NCBI RefSeq assembly: GCF_023145695.1
Contig: NZ_JAJHVV010000007.1
Span: forward strand, 62,001 to 126,000
Source of the DNA: Vibrio amylolyticus
GTDB taxonomy: Bacteria; Pseudomonadota; Gammaproteobacteria; Enterobacterales; Vibrionaceae
Reading direction: 5' to 3'
Length of the DNA stretch: 64,000 nt
The notes below the pieces were generated by a model. The model was not told where the DNA came from and made no database searches. It saw nothing but the letters and a program-made list of their open reading frames with translations. Shown here piece by piece: positions 28,269 to 37,096 of this stretch. The position numbers and the translations under genes are program-made. Numbering within the stretch: position 1 is the stretch's first letter; each line of letters opens with the position of its first letter.

Positions 28269-28594
28269 ATTAAGTGTTTAAATTTGACAGATAAATAACA
28301 AAAAATGAAGTGCGTCAGAAAAAGAGAAAAACGATGAACAGTTATATCTGACTCCCTTATATAGAAAAGGTTCATACTCAATATAGATTAAATTCACGTG
28401 AAACAGACATTCTTCATACCGATAAATAACATTGCGAACGATAAGATTTTAGCATGCGCATTTAAGTAAGCGCCTTCATGAACCAATATTACGCAATGAC
28501 AATTTAATTCAGCTCTAATATTTAAAGGCTCACTCTGTTTATAGCGTCTTACTAAGCTACTATTGAGACGCCACTTTTCCATGACCGCTCTTAC

Positions 28595-29971
28595 ATGCAC
28601 ACATTACTCGTTTTCAATCTCTACCTTGTTTATGGTTTGGCTTTTTTTGCCATCTTTTTCTCAATTCATTTTCAAGATCTAAGCAAAAGCCGAATCAGCC
28701 TTGCCCATGCTTTACCTATTCTAGCGACTTTTGGGGTGCTACATGGTCTACACGAATGGTCTGAACTCTACCTCATCATCTACCGTCAGGAGTTTACTGA
28801 TCTCACTCAATTAAAAACATTTAAGACGATTAAGCTGTGGGTCTCATACATCGCCTTAGGCGCCTTCGCTTGGAAAATGCTTTCTCTCACCACATGGCCT
28901 CAACCGCGTCTTATTAAATTTTTAATCAGCTGCATTTTGGTCCTGTTTATTAGTAGCTTATTTCTTCGCTTTGGTAGTAAAGAGTACGCACTTTATCTAA
29001 GTAATACGTCTCAACAAATTCGTTTGATTTTTGGACTCGGTGCAGGCGCTCTTGCAGGACTCGCCATTTATAGTTATGCCAATGTATTGGAGCGTGACGG
29101 GCACGATGCTTCAATGCCTTTCAAGATGTGTGGTATTGCTTTTATTTGTTATGGCTTTAGCACGGGAGTATTACAGTCAAACATGGGCCTATGGGTCATT
29201 TTCATCCGAACACTCTGCGCTTGTGCTATCTGGCTCACCTTGCTAAATGCGTTAAAGGTCTTTGAGAAAGAGCGTAGCAAACAAATAGAACTGAATTTAA
29301 GCCAGTCACTTCACGATGCAAAACTGATTGAACTCGGAGAGCTCACCTCTGCCGTGGCTCACGAAGTGAAAACCCCACTAAGCAGCGCCATGATGAGCTG
29401 CGATATACTAGAAAGGCACCTCACTGATGATGAGGCTCAGCAAAGGCAGTTGCGCCGAATTCGCCATGGTTTAACTCGAGCGGCGGACATCAGTCAGGAA
29501 ATTTTGAATTATGCTCATCAACGACCCATTAAACGTCACACTGTTTATATAGAGACACTGATACAATCTGCACTGTCTCTTAATCAGTACCGACTAGAAA
29601 ACTATAAACTCTCTGTCGATATCGAAAACAACCTTGCTGTGATAGGCGATGCTGGATTATTAGAAGAGGTCATCACAAACCTACTTTCCAATGCCATTGA
29701 TGCAACAGAAAATGGAGAAAAGATCTACATCCAATCTAAGCGAGACAAACAGCACGCCGTCATCTTGGTATCCGATCATGGGGGGGGAATGAATCCATCG
29801 ACGCTCTCTAAAGCCACCCAACCCTTTTTTACCACCAAACCCAAAGGTGAAGGAACAGGAATGGGTCTTGCCATTGTTAAACAGATTGTCTTACAACATA
29901 ATGGGGCTCTGACCCTGCACAATAATAGCCTTGGCCTAACCGCCGAAATTCGCCTCCCAAGGAACATCTAA
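28595..29971 (+). CDS. Membrane sensor histidine kinase
   Basis: A 458-residue sensor kinase. The first 220 residues contain about seven hydrophobic helices and no obvious periplasmic domain, suggesting an intramembrane sensor. The transmitter follows: phosphoacceptor His256 in TSAVAHEVKTPLSS, the N box LLSNAIDATENGE, a G1 box SDHGGGM, and a GTGMGLAIVKQI G2 box. It shares one base with the downstream response regulator (TAATG), so the two are a coupled pair. It diverges from the LamB-type porin across a motif-rich region. The stimulus is unknown; sugar sensing is suggested by context only. Confidence 0.88.
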   Translation: MHTLLVFNLYLVYGLAFFAIFFSIHFQDLSKSRISLAHALPILATFGVLHGLHEWSELYLIIYRQEFTDLTQLKTFKTIKLWVSYIALGAFAWKMLSLTTWPQPRLIKFLISCILVLFISSLFLRFGSKEYALYLSNTSQQIRLIFGLGAGALAGLAIYSYANVLERDGHDASMPFKMCGIAFICYGFSTGVLQSNMGLWVIFIRTLCACAIWLTLLNALKVFEKERSKQIELNLSQSLHDAKLIELGELTSAVAHEVKTPLSSAMMSCDILERHLTDDEAQQRQLRRIRHGLTRAADISQEILNYAHQRPIKRHTVYIETLIQSALSLNQYRLENYKLSVDIENNLAVIGDAGLLEEVITNLLSNAIDATENGEKIYIQSKRDKQHAVILVSDHGGGMNPSTLSKATQPFFTTKPKGEGTGMGLAIVKQIVLQHNGALTLHNNSLGLTAEIRLPRNI

Positions 29972-30603
29972 TGACATTACGACTTTTACTCGCAGAAGAC
30001 GACCAAGAGCTTAAAGAGGCGCTGGTAGAAGCGCTTTCGCTAGAAGCGTTTGATGTCACCGCGTTCAGTACTGCTGAAGATGCACTTGATTCGGCCGCAG
30101 AGCAGCATTATGACCTTGCTCTGTTCGATGTTGTTATGGGTGGTATGACAGGAATCGAAGCGCTTTCTTCATTAAGACGCTCTCAACCCAATATTGGCGT
30201 TATCATCACGACTGCCTTTGCGACCGTTGATATCGCGGTAGATGCAATGAAAAAAGGCGCAGATGAATTTCTCACCAAACCATTTAACCTACCCGCGCTC
30301 TCCGTTACCCTCAAACGGGTTTATGCGGAACGCTCTCCCCAAAAGGCTATCGAAGATCGAAACGAAGATCTGATCTTTAGTGCTCTTTCTAATCCAATTC
30401 GTCGCTCAGTCGTCAAGCAACTTAAAATCCATCGTAAAATGAAGTTCATGGATTTATGCAGAATCGTTGGGATTGAAGATCATACCAAGTTTAACTTTCA
30501 TCTCAGACAACTTGTTAATAGTGGGCTAGTTGAAAAAGGCGATGGGCGAATATATTCATTAACAAGTACAGGGGTACAGGTTCACTCTGGCATGCTTCAA
30601 TAA
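29971..30603 (+). CDS. Response regulator with ArsR-like winged-helix output domain
   Basis: A 210-residue regulator. The receiver domain has acidic Glu9/Asp10/Asp11, phosphoacceptor Asp53 (LALFDVVMGG) and Lys in FLTKPFN. The C-terminal 85 residues resemble an ArsR/HTH-20-type winged helix: LSNPIRRSVVKQL, MDLCRIVGIEDHTKFNFHLR and LVNSGLVEKGDGRIYSLT. This output class is uncommon; most response regulators carry OmpR, NarL or Fis-type domains. It forms a coupled pair with the preceding kinase. A hairpin terminator follows. The clusters of ATGAAAC half-sites nearby are candidate targets. Confidence 0.85.
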   Translation: MTLRLLLAEDDQELKEALVEALSLEAFDVTAFSTAEDALDSAAEQHYDLALFDVVMGGMTGIEALSSLRRSQPNIGVIITTAFATVDIAVDAMKKGADEFLTKPFNLPALSVTLKRVYAERSPQKAIEDRNEDLIFSALSNPIRRSVVKQLKIHRKMKFMDLCRIVGIEDHTKFNFHLRQLVNSGLVEKGDGRIYSLTSTGVQVHSGMLQ

Positions 30604-30607
30604 GTGT

Positions 30608-30640
30608 CCGCTTGCTAGTAAACAGACAAGCGGTTATTTT
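30608..30640 (+). terminator. Terminator of the kinase/regulator operon
   Basis: CCGCTTG (30608-30614) and CAAGCGG (30627-30633) form a 7-bp stem with a 12-base loop, followed by TTATTTT. It begins five bases after the regulator stop. Confidence 0.6.
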
Positions 30641-30962
30641 AAAAAATATTGAACTATCTTATGTTGAAGCACTCTTTAATAAAGTAGCCAATGCAATAGC
30701 AACACATCCACAAGATAACCAGAGGCTCTTAACGTGTTACTTATTTATTAAAATATCAGTCACTTACCAATCTACATCACACTTTTTTCACATCTAAATA
30801 TAATTCATTATAAAACTGATAAATTTTCTTATCATCCTCCCCCTCTCTCCGATAAGTAAATTCATCTGGAATTTTTACAATCTATTATTTCCATTTAACA
30901 TTATTGAAAATATATCTAGTTATTACAGGATATTTAATATAAAGCTCTATCTGACTTGCAAA

Positions 30963-30976
30963 TTGATATTAATCAA
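30963..30976. promoter_or_regulatory. Perfect FNR box upstream of the cytochrome operon
   Basis: TTGATATTAATCAA matches the FNR consensus TTGAT-N4-ATCAA exactly and extends to a 16-base palindrome. It is 91 bases upstream of the cytochrome b561 start, a good position for anaerobic activation. Confidence 0.75.
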
Positions 30977-31067
30977 TCTCACCTATTCATCAAAAAAATT
31001 AAACTAACCACTAAGAGGTAGCTTGACTGCCCGATAATAATTTATAACAAACTTAGGATAATTAATT

Positions 31068-31601
31068 ATGAAGGTAACTGGCCCAGTAGACCACTTCAGC
31101 ACTGCGAGTAAGGTGATGCATCATGTATCTGCTTTTGCTTTCATTGTTGCGCTGCTCATTATGTTGTTGTCTCCCGATGCAAACTCTTGGGGCTTTGAAC
31201 TCCACCAATCGTTTGGAATGGTCGTTTTAGGATTATATGTCGTTCGTATTGCATGGCTAAATTGGACAGGGCATCCACCAGCACTTGGCAACCACATGGA
31301 TAAATTCGTTGCTCGTATGGCGCACTTTGCAATGTACGCGATCATCGTTCTTATGCCACTTTCTGGTCTGTTCATCACTATGGCGAAAGCCAAATCAACG
31401 TCGGTGTTTGGGCTGTTCACTATTCCAGGGTTTGCCGAGCGTAACTCTGGTCTCATTGAGTTCTCTTTCCAGATTCACTCAATACTTGAAATCGCTTGTT
31501 ACGTACTGATTGCCGCCCATATTTTAGGCACGCTTTCACATCACGTTATTAAAAAAGACGGCACATTTATTCGCATGATGGGGATGAACAAGAATGACTA
31601 A
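31068..31601 (+). CDS. Cytochrome b561 family protein
   Basis: Inner-membrane dihaem cytochrome b of 177 residues with four predicted helices. Haem-ligand candidates are the histidines in VMHHVSAF, FELHQSFG, MAHFAMYA and FQIHSILE, and further His residues occur in AAHILGTLSHHV. It would pass electrons between the quinone pool and a periplasmic cytochrome. The 3' end overlaps the cytochrome c gene by 8 bases, so the two probably work together. AGGA nine bases before the ATG supports the start. The upstream FNR box points to use in low oxygen. Confidence 0.88.
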   Translation: MKVTGPVDHFSTASKVMHHVSAFAFIVALLIMLLSPDANSWGFELHQSFGMVVLGLYVVRIAWLNWTGHPPALGNHMDKFVARMAHFAMYAIIVLMPLSGLFITMAKAKSTSVFGLFTIPGFAERNSGLIEFSFQIHSILEIACYVLIAAHILGTLSHHVIKKDGTFIRMMGMNKND

Positions 31602-32946
31602 CTCAAACATGACCAATGCTACACGCGCTAAAAAGAGCATGTTGCTTACCCTACTTGCAGGCACCGCTTTAGTTGCTGCTAGCACTGCAAACGCATACAA
31701 CATGAGTGCAGATAACATCGAGCCTGATATCAATTGGAATGATGTGCCAATGATTGAAAAAACACTCTTTTTCCCGGGTTTAATCACCTACGATTGGATT
31801 AACTCTCCAGAGCACCAAGGGACACTGCGTGACGGTTTTGAATCAAAAACGTGTACCAGCTGCCACCAAGGTGAAGAAAAAGGGCTCGGTGAACAGTTAG
31901 TCAAACACGATCGTTTAGATCGCATGATTGATAAAGCAGGTTTTGTGGATGCAGAGTTCCAATTTGCAAACGACGCTGAGCACATTTATGTAAAAGCGAC
32001 ATGGGAAACACAATCTCCAGCACCCGCACGTATGCACGACACATTCCTCTATAACGGCAATAAGTGGACAAAAGTAGGTGGTGACCGTGGTAAAAATCCA
32101 TATTCGCCAATTTACGAAGATCGCTTCTCAATCATGATTGATGATGGCAAGGTAGACCAATTCACCCAGCAAGGCTGTTGGATGTCTTGTCACCAAGGGA
32201 TGCGCGACTTAGGCCCTGCAACCGCAAGGGATGTGCTTGCTCTTGATGTAATAGGCGCCGCCGACCTAAACAAGAAAGATATTCGCAAGTATCTACCTGA
32301 TACTCGTACTGAGCGTTACGGTATCAACTGGGACAAAGTGAAAACTCGCGACGAGATCGATCAGCTAAAAGCCGATGGTAAATTTGTTGACCTCATGCAA
32401 TGGCGTTCAACTCGTTCAGCACCGACTAACAGCGCAGATGATGGTTACGTATTAGAATATCGCCTATTTGATGAAGGCAAAAATATCTTTGCGTGGAACT
32501 TCAATAGCAAGACTAATCTGCCTAAATACATGTTCGATAAGTCCGTGACAGGCTTTTATGCACTAAACGAGGAAGACTTTGATGACCTAAGCAAGCGTAT
32601 TGCTTTAATTGAAGGCGTGAATACCATGCCATACGATGCAAGAAAAATTGAAGCGGGTCAATACCTACAAGGCCGTATTAACCGAGTGGCTGAAGGCTCT
32701 GCAGGTGATAACGACGAAATATTTTCTGAGTGGAAAGATGGCCAATACACGGTGATCTTTAAACGTAAGCTCGATACGGGCCATCCACAAGATGACAAGA
32801 TCATGGAAGTGGGCGGAACGTATGACTTTAATATTGCTATCCACGACGGTCAAACAACGACACGTTTCCACTATGTCACTTTCCCATTCACAGTTGGTAT
32901 CGGTGAAACGGCACAAGGTGATGTTGTGACGACGACCATCAAATAA
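31594..32946 (+). CDS. Periplasmic dihaem cytochrome c, ethylbenzene-dehydrogenase haem-domain family
   Basis: A 450-residue exported protein with a signal peptide ending near STANA (about residue 34). It has a standard haem c motif C87-T-S-C90-H91 and an atypical CX3CH motif C195-W-M-S-C199-H200. The C-terminal half (DGYVLEYRLFDEGK, WKDGQYTVIFKRKLDTG, YDFNIAIHDGQTTTRFHYVTFP) resembles the EB_dh haem-binding beta-sandwich found in DMSO-reductase-family gamma subunits. With the b561 partner it would form a short electron chain from quinol to the periplasm. No molybdoenzyme gene is nearby, so the terminal acceptor is unknown. Confidence 0.85.
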   Translation: MTNSNMTNATRAKKSMLLTLLAGTALVAASTANAYNMSADNIEPDINWNDVPMIEKTLFFPGLITYDWINSPEHQGTLRDGFESKTCTSCHQGEEKGLGEQLVKHDRLDRMIDKAGFVDAEFQFANDAEHIYVKATWETQSPAPARMHDTFLYNGNKWTKVGGDRGKNPYSPIYEDRFSIMIDDGKVDQFTQQGCWMSCHQGMRDLGPATARDVLALDVIGAADLNKKDIRKYLPDTRTERYGINWDKVKTRDEIDQLKADGKFVDLMQWRSTRSAPTNSADDGYVLEYRLFDEGKNIFAWNFNSKTNLPKYMFDKSVTGFYALNEEDFDDLSKRIALIEGVNTMPYDARKIEAGQYLQGRINRVAEGSAGDNDEIFSEWKDGQYTVIFKRKLDTGHPQDDKIMEVGGTYDFNIAIHDGQTTTRFHYVTFPFTVGIGETAQGDVVTTTIK

Positions 32947-32971
32947 CGCTTAATGAGCCTTTAATGACAAC

Positions 32972-33010
32972 AAAGCCAGCCTATTTATTTAATAGTGCTG
33001 GCTTTATTTT
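32972..33010 (+). terminator. Terminator of the cytochrome operon
   Basis: AAAGCCAGC (32972-32980) and GCTGGCTTT (32997-33005) form a 9-bp stem with a 16-base loop, followed by ATTTTTG. Confidence 0.75.
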
Positions 33011-33049
33011 TGTAACGCTAGATATAACGATTAGCTGAACACAGCAGTG

Positions 33050-33652
33050 CTAGATGCTATCTCTTTCGTCGATGACCCGAATAATCCGACACGGGTTACC
33101 AGCGGCAACCACATTGGCAGGAATATCTTTTGTCACCACGCTGCCAGCGCCAATCACACTGTTTTCCCCGATATTAACGCCAGGACAAACAATCACACCG
33201 CCACCAAGCCATGCGTTATCACCAATGGTGATCGGCACACCAAACTCGACACCATCGACCACTCTCTCTTTAGCACCTAGAGGGTGGCTAGCCGTATACA
33301 GCTGCACATTGGGTGCAAGCATGACATTGTCACCAATCGTAATCTCCGCCACATCAAGCATCACACAATTAAAGTTAGCGTAAAAATTCTTGCCTAGCTT
33401 AATGTTCGATCCGTAATCACAGCGAAACGGAGGCTCTAGATAGGCGTCAGGTGCATTCGGGATCAGCGCATCTGACGCAGCTCGCCATTCATTGGTATTA
33501 GGGATACTGTTGTTCAATTCTCGAAGGATTTTTCGACACTCTATTCGTGATTGGAATAGCTCTTCATCCCACGCTTGGTAGGGCTCGCCAGCCAGCATTT
33601 TTTGCTTCTCAGACATCTTTGTTTGTTCTTCAGACATAACCGTAATTTCCAT
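33050..33652 (-). CDS. Sugar O-acetyltransferase (Maa/LacA/NodL family)
   Basis: Cytoplasmic hexapeptide-repeat acetyltransferase, 200 residues, which moves an acetyl group from acetyl-CoA to a sugar hydroxyl. The N-terminal Maa-type domain (SEKQKMLAGEPYQAWDEELF) is followed by the left-handed beta-helix repeats, with the catalytic-type YTASHPLGAKERVV His and a C-terminal GAGSVVTKDIPANVVAAGNPCRI. I chose the ATG at 33652, with GGAG four bases upstream; a TTG at 33655 is also open. Natural substrate is uncertain; maltose or other glucosides are usual for the family. Confidence 0.9.
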   Translation of the reverse strand: MEITVMSEEQTKMSEKQKMLAGEPYQAWDEELFQSRIECRKILRELNNSIPNTNEWRAASDALIPNAPDAYLEPPFRCDYGSNIKLGKNFYANFNCVMLDVAEITIGDNVMLAPNVQLYTASHPLGAKERVVDGVEFGVPITIGDNAWLGGGVIVCPGVNIGENSVIGAGSVVTKDIPANVVAAGNPCRIIRVIDERDSI

Positions 33653-33715
33653 CAAACTCCAATAACTCGTCTGTTATAAAGGGAATACCTCTTTGAAAAA
33701 AGTAGAATCATCCTT

Positions 33716-33752
33716 AAATAAAAAACCTGTCTAAACGCTCACATCTACACAG
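33716..33752 (-). terminator. Second minus-strand hairpin with T-run between ldhA and maa-like gene
   Basis: CCTGT and ACAGG pair over a long loop and are followed on the minus strand by TTTTTT (plus-strand As around 33720). It probably backs up the ldhA terminator. Confidence 0.45.
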
Positions 33753-33822
33753 GCTTGATGAAACCTTGTGAAATAAATTTCTCACGAAATAAACAGGCTA
33801 ACCAAATCGATATGGATGTACC

Positions 33823-33867
33823 AAAAAAGCCACGACTCCACTTCGTCTAAAGCGTTATCGTGGTTTT
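33823..33867 (-). terminator. Terminator of ldhA
   Basis: On the minus strand, CCACGA (complement of 33858-33863) pairs with TCGTGG (complement of 33830-33835), followed by CTTTTTTGG. It lies 17 bases after the ldhA stop. Confidence 0.65.
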
Positions 33868-33883
33868 GTTCGTACGGTTGACT

Positions 33884-34876
33884 TTAGATAAGTTCGTTGC
33901 CGCTCTTTTTATCACTAAAGAAAGCATCAACACTGGTGAGCGTTGTATTGGCGATGTTATGTAACGCATCTTTTGTTAAGAACGCTTGGTGTCCGGTAAA
34001 CAGCACATTGTGACACGCAGACAAACGGCGGAACACATCATCCACTATCACATCGTTCGATTTGTCTTGGAAAAAGAGCTCTTTCTCGTTGTCATAAACA
34101 TCTAACCCAAGTGCGCCAATTTTGCTGCGTTTTAAGGCTTCGATAGCCGCCGTTGAATCCAATAACTCACCACGACTGGTGTTCACGATCATCACGCCGT
34201 CTTTCATTTTATTGAACGCGTTTTCATCCAATAAATGGAAATTCTCTTTGCTCATCGGGCAGTGCAAAGAGATGACGTCTGACTCTTGGTAAAGCTCATC
34301 AAGTTCAACGTATCGAGCACCCAGCTCTTCAGACAATGGGTTAGGGTATGGGTCATAACAGAGTATATTCATACCCAGCCCCTTTAAGATACGCATGGTC
34401 GCTAACCCGATTTTCCCCGAGCCAATAACCCCCGCCGTTTTACCGTAGAAGTTAAAACCAACTAAACCCTCAAGAGAGAAGTTCGCGTCTCGAGTTCGCT
34501 GATACGCTTTGTGCAGTTTACGGTTTAAACACATCATCATGCCAACCGTGTGTTCGGCAACCGACTCTGGTGAATAAGCCGGCACTCGTACCACTTGTAA
34601 GCCCAGCTCTTTAGCTGCCTCTAGGTCCACTTTATCAAACCCCGCGCAGCGCATCGCGATCAGTTTCGTGCGGCCTTGTGCCAAGATTTTAAGTACGCCT
34701 CGTGAAAGATCATCATTAACAAACGCACATACCGCCTCACTGTCGTGCGCCATTTTTGCGGTGGTCGTGGTGAGCCTGAAATCATGAAAATGAAACTCGG
34801 CATCGAGCTCACCTTTCGCTAGGTTGAATGATTTCTCGTCGTATGATTTTGAGCTAAAAAAAGCAATGTTGAGCAT
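33884..34876 (-). CDS. ldhA: Fermentative D-lactate dehydrogenase (LdhA)
   Basis: Cytoplasmic NAD-dependent enzyme that reduces pyruvate to D-lactate, 330 residues, the usual length for LdhA. The catalytic set is in its expected places: Arg235 (NTSRGELLD), Glu264 (YDNEKELFF) and His296 (FTGHQAFLT). The NAD-binding fold carries VIGSGKIG (150-157). GAGGAAGCC before the ATG supports the start. A D-lactate oxidising enzyme of a different type is encoded at 49832, so the cell may both make and reuse D-lactate. The upstream 323-base gap shows no recognisable operator. Confidence 0.93.
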   Translation of the reverse strand: MLNIAFFSSKSYDEKSFNLAKGELDAEFHFHDFRLTTTTAKMAHDSEAVCAFVNDDLSRGVLKILAQGRTKLIAMRCAGFDKVDLEAAKELGLQVVRVPAYSPESVAEHTVGMMMCLNRKLHKAYQRTRDANFSLEGLVGFNFYGKTAGVIGSGKIGLATMRILKGLGMNILCYDPYPNPLSEELGARYVELDELYQESDVISLHCPMSKENFHLLDENAFNKMKDGVMIVNTSRGELLDSTAAIEALKRSKIGALGLDVYDNEKELFFQDKSNDVIVDDVFRRLSACHNVLFTGHQAFLTKDALHNIANTTLTSVDAFFSDKKSGNELI

Positions 34877-35199
34877 GGCTTCCTCTCTTACCTAAAAAAT
34901 GAATATCAAGTATTCAAACGAATAACACCTTCAGTATGTTGCGTTTTATTGTTTTGTCTACCACCATTAATCATTGTTTTTAATAGGGTTATTTTGAAGT
35001 TACTGTTTGTTTTGCTAGCTCTACACAATGCCAATATTGCGATGGACTGGTAGATAAGTAATGCGGCCGGTATGTTCTCTTTAGTAAAAAACGGCGTTGA
35101 ACGTTGAATCTTCCAGTGGGAAAGGATCCGTAAACAACTCATAGATAACCTCTCTAGTTTTTACAAGCTAATTGGGCTACAGGTACGTAACGCGTCGAG
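34877..35199. other. Intergenic region between fpr and ldhA
   Basis: 323 bases holding the ldhA promoter region. A 78-residue open frame at 34906-35142 has no recognisable homology and poor start context and is not called. I see no clear operator, terminator or RNA. Confidence 0.5.
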
Positions 35200-35994
35200 T
35201 TACCAATAGTTCTCACTGCTGTATTGACCTGCCTTTCTGCGCAAATGCTTCTCAAGCCCTAAGGAGTTTAATGCGTCACTCGTGTCTCGAACCATTTGCG
35301 GATTACCGCAAAGGTAGAAGAAACTGTCGGCTTTATTGATAGTGACAGACGCAGCTCGCTCAAGGTCGCCTCCAAGTAGCAAGCTTGGGATTCGTCCGCG
35401 CAGAGCTCCGGTGACTGATTCTCTAGAAATAATTGGCACATAAATGAGTTTCCCTTGGTAATGTTGAACAAGTTGAGCAATGCGCTCTTGATACGTAAGG
35501 TCTTGCTGCGTTCTGACTGCATGAGCCAATATCAAACGATTAAATGGCTTGGCGTTCGTCGCTTCTTGTTGCTGTATCTGCAAACTTTCAAGAATGGAGA
35601 TAAATGGCCCGACCGCCGTTCCAGTTGAGAGCATCCAGAAATCTTTCACGTTAGGTGGAATCTCTTCTAGTGTCATAAAACCGCTAGGGTCTTTACCTAC
35701 ATAGATATCATCGCCTTCATTGAGTTGATGTAATTGCGGCGAAAGTTGCCCGTTTTGATCCTTAATGATTAAAAACTCGAGATGTTGCTGACCAAACCTA
35801 TGCTCAGGGGCGTTAACCATGGAATAGGCTCGTCTTACCCACTCACCATCACCGTTCAACAAACCTAATTTAGTGAACTGACCTGCAAGATACGACGAGA
35901 CTGGGGCACTCACTTGAAGTGAAAACAATTGATCGGTCCATTGAGTCTTGCACAGTACTTTCCCTGTTACTAAACCATGTGGAATATCTGTCAT
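35200..35994 (-). CDS. fpr: Ferredoxin-NADP reductase
   Basis: Cytoplasmic FAD enzyme, 264 residues, that exchanges electrons between NADPH and ferredoxin or flavodoxin. The FAD-binding motif is RRAYSMVNAP, the NADP-binding start is STGTAVGPFISIL, and the protein ends in YSSENYW, with the terminal aromatic residue that stacks on the flavin. AAGGTGAAGGT before the ATG supports the start. It diverges from azlC across a 349-base region with spaced direct repeats. Bacterial fpr genes are often controlled by oxidative-stress regulators, but no known operator is identified here. Confidence 0.93.
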   Translation of the reverse strand: MTDIPHGLVTGKVLCKTQWTDQLFSLQVSAPVSSYLAGQFTKLGLLNGDGEWVRRAYSMVNAPEHRFGQQHLEFLIIKDQNGQLSPQLHQLNEGDDIYVGKDPSGFMTLEEIPPNVKDFWMLSTGTAVGPFISILESLQIQQQEATNAKPFNRLILAHAVRTQQDLTYQERIAQLVQHYQGKLIYVPIISRESVTGALRGRIPSLLLGGDLERAASVTINKADSFFYLCGNPQMVRDTSDALNSLGLEKHLRRKAGQYSSENYW

Positions 35995-36343
35995 ACCTTC
36001 ACCTTTGCTTAAAGAAGTTACTCATTAAGGATACTCAACTTTCTTCTCTTTGGTTTTGCATGTATCACGCCAACAATGAGAATGCTTATCAATACTAGAG
36101 GTTGTGATGGTTATTGACCACTTTTATGTCAATATGACCACTTCTTGCCATGGTCAAAACAGAACAAAAAGGTCATAAATACACGAAATGGTGCTAGGTA
36201 GCTTTTAGCTCGCCAGGATTCGACTATTGTCGTTATTCAGGCTGATTATCACCTCAATAAACTAACAAACCTTGAAGTTTTGTAACATTAACCTCATATC
36301 TCAATGATTAACCACCTTAATGGAAGTATGGAAAGGAAGCCCA
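35995..36343. promoter_or_regulatory. Divergent fpr-azlC region with spaced direct repeats
   Basis: TGACCACTT occurs at 36115-36123 and 36135-36143, exactly 20 bases apart (two helical turns), followed by the inverse TGGTCA at 36151-36156 and GGTCA at 36171. The pattern looks like a multi-site operator for fpr, azlC or both. The rest of the 349 bases shows nothing else. Confidence 0.45.
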
Positions 36344-37096
36344 ATGTCGAAAGTGAAGGAGCAAACTCAAGTAAGTGCCTGGAACCAAATGTGGCGAGGC
36401 ACATTGGCAATGATGCCTCTGAGTATCGCTGTTATTCCATGGGGGCTTCTTGCGGGCTCTTATGCTGTGGAGTCTGGTTTGCTGGTTCTAGAGGCTCAAG
36501 CGTTATCGGCTATTTTGTTTGCAGGTGCTGCTCAGCTTGTCGCGATTGGGATGTTTAAATCAGGAGCAGGTTTAATAACCATGCTCATCACCACCTTTTT
36601 CATCACCTCTCGCCATTTGTTGTATAGCGTCGCAATGCGAGAAACGATTAGCCCACTACCACTGAGATGGCGATTAAGCCTAGGCTTTCTTCTCACCGAT
36701 GAACTGTTTGCCCTAATCGGTCATAAACCGAAAGAGTTTAACCGTTACTATGCACTTGGCGCAGGGTTAAGCTTTTACGTGATATGGAATATCGCCTCGT
36801 TCGTTGGGATTATCGGCGGTAGCTACATACCCAATTTGGATTCGCTCGGGTTAGACTTTGCGATCGTCGCCACCTTCATTGCACTTGTGGTTCCAAACAT
36901 CAAATCCAAGCCTATTTTTCTCTCCGTCGTCGTCGCTTTAGTGAGCTCAATCTTATTGCATAAATGGCAAGTCAACGGTGCATTGGTCATCGCCAGCTTA
37001 ATGGCGATGTCTGCCGGGTACATAGCCGAACGATTCTCATCGCCTCCAACCATTAAAGACACTCTATCTAATGAAAAACACGGAGAAGCATCATGA
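36344..37096 (+). CDS. azlC: AzlC family branched-chain amino acid exporter subunit
   Basis: Large inner-membrane subunit of the AzlCD exporter, which removes branched-chain amino acids and analogues. It has 250 residues from the chosen start, several helices, and family segments ALSAILFAGAAQLVAIGMF, TTFFITSRHLLYSVAMRE and LLTDELFAL. I chose the ATG at 36344, which has AGGA six bases upstream; the ATG at 36320 lacks one. Its stop overlaps the azlD start (ATGA), so the two are translationally coupled. Confidence 0.92.
   Translation: MSKVKEQTQVSAWNQMWRGTLAMMPLSIAVIPWGLLAGSYAVESGLLVLEAQALSAILFAGAAQLVAIGMFKSGAGLITMLITTFFITSRHLLYSVAMRETISPLPLRWRLSLGFLLTDELFALIGHKPKEFNRYYALGAGLSFYVIWNIASFVGIIGGSYIPNLDSLGLDFAIVATFIALVVPNIKSKPIFLSVVVALVSSILLHKWQVNGALVIASLMAMSAGYIAERFSSPPTIKDTLSNEKHGEAS

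Larger units (their letters stand above)
27963..28594. other. Long divergent regulatory region, porin and sensor kinase
   Basis: 632 bases without a gene between divergent starts. It contains ATGAAAC or GTTTCAT at 28016-28022, 28071-28077, 28163-28169, 28237-28243 and 28262-28268, a LacI-like site at 28155-28168, and a 14-bp inverted repeat at 28237-28268. The 79-base stretches near each gene look like ordinary AT-rich promoters. No convincing small ORF is seen. Confidence 0.6.
30604..31067. other. Intergenic region before the cytochrome genes
   Basis: 464 very AT-rich bases. It contains the terminator at 30608-30640 and the FNR box at 30963-30976. An open frame at 30612-30797 overlaps the terminator, has no homology that I recognise and is not counted as a gene. 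Confidence 0.6.

Noticed and set aside
30612..30797. 61-residue open frame after the response regulator
   Set aside because: It overlaps a terminator, has no ribosome binding site and no recognisable family.
34906..35142. 78-residue open frame upstream of ldhA
   Set aside because: No homology or start context; it lies in the promoter region of ldhA.
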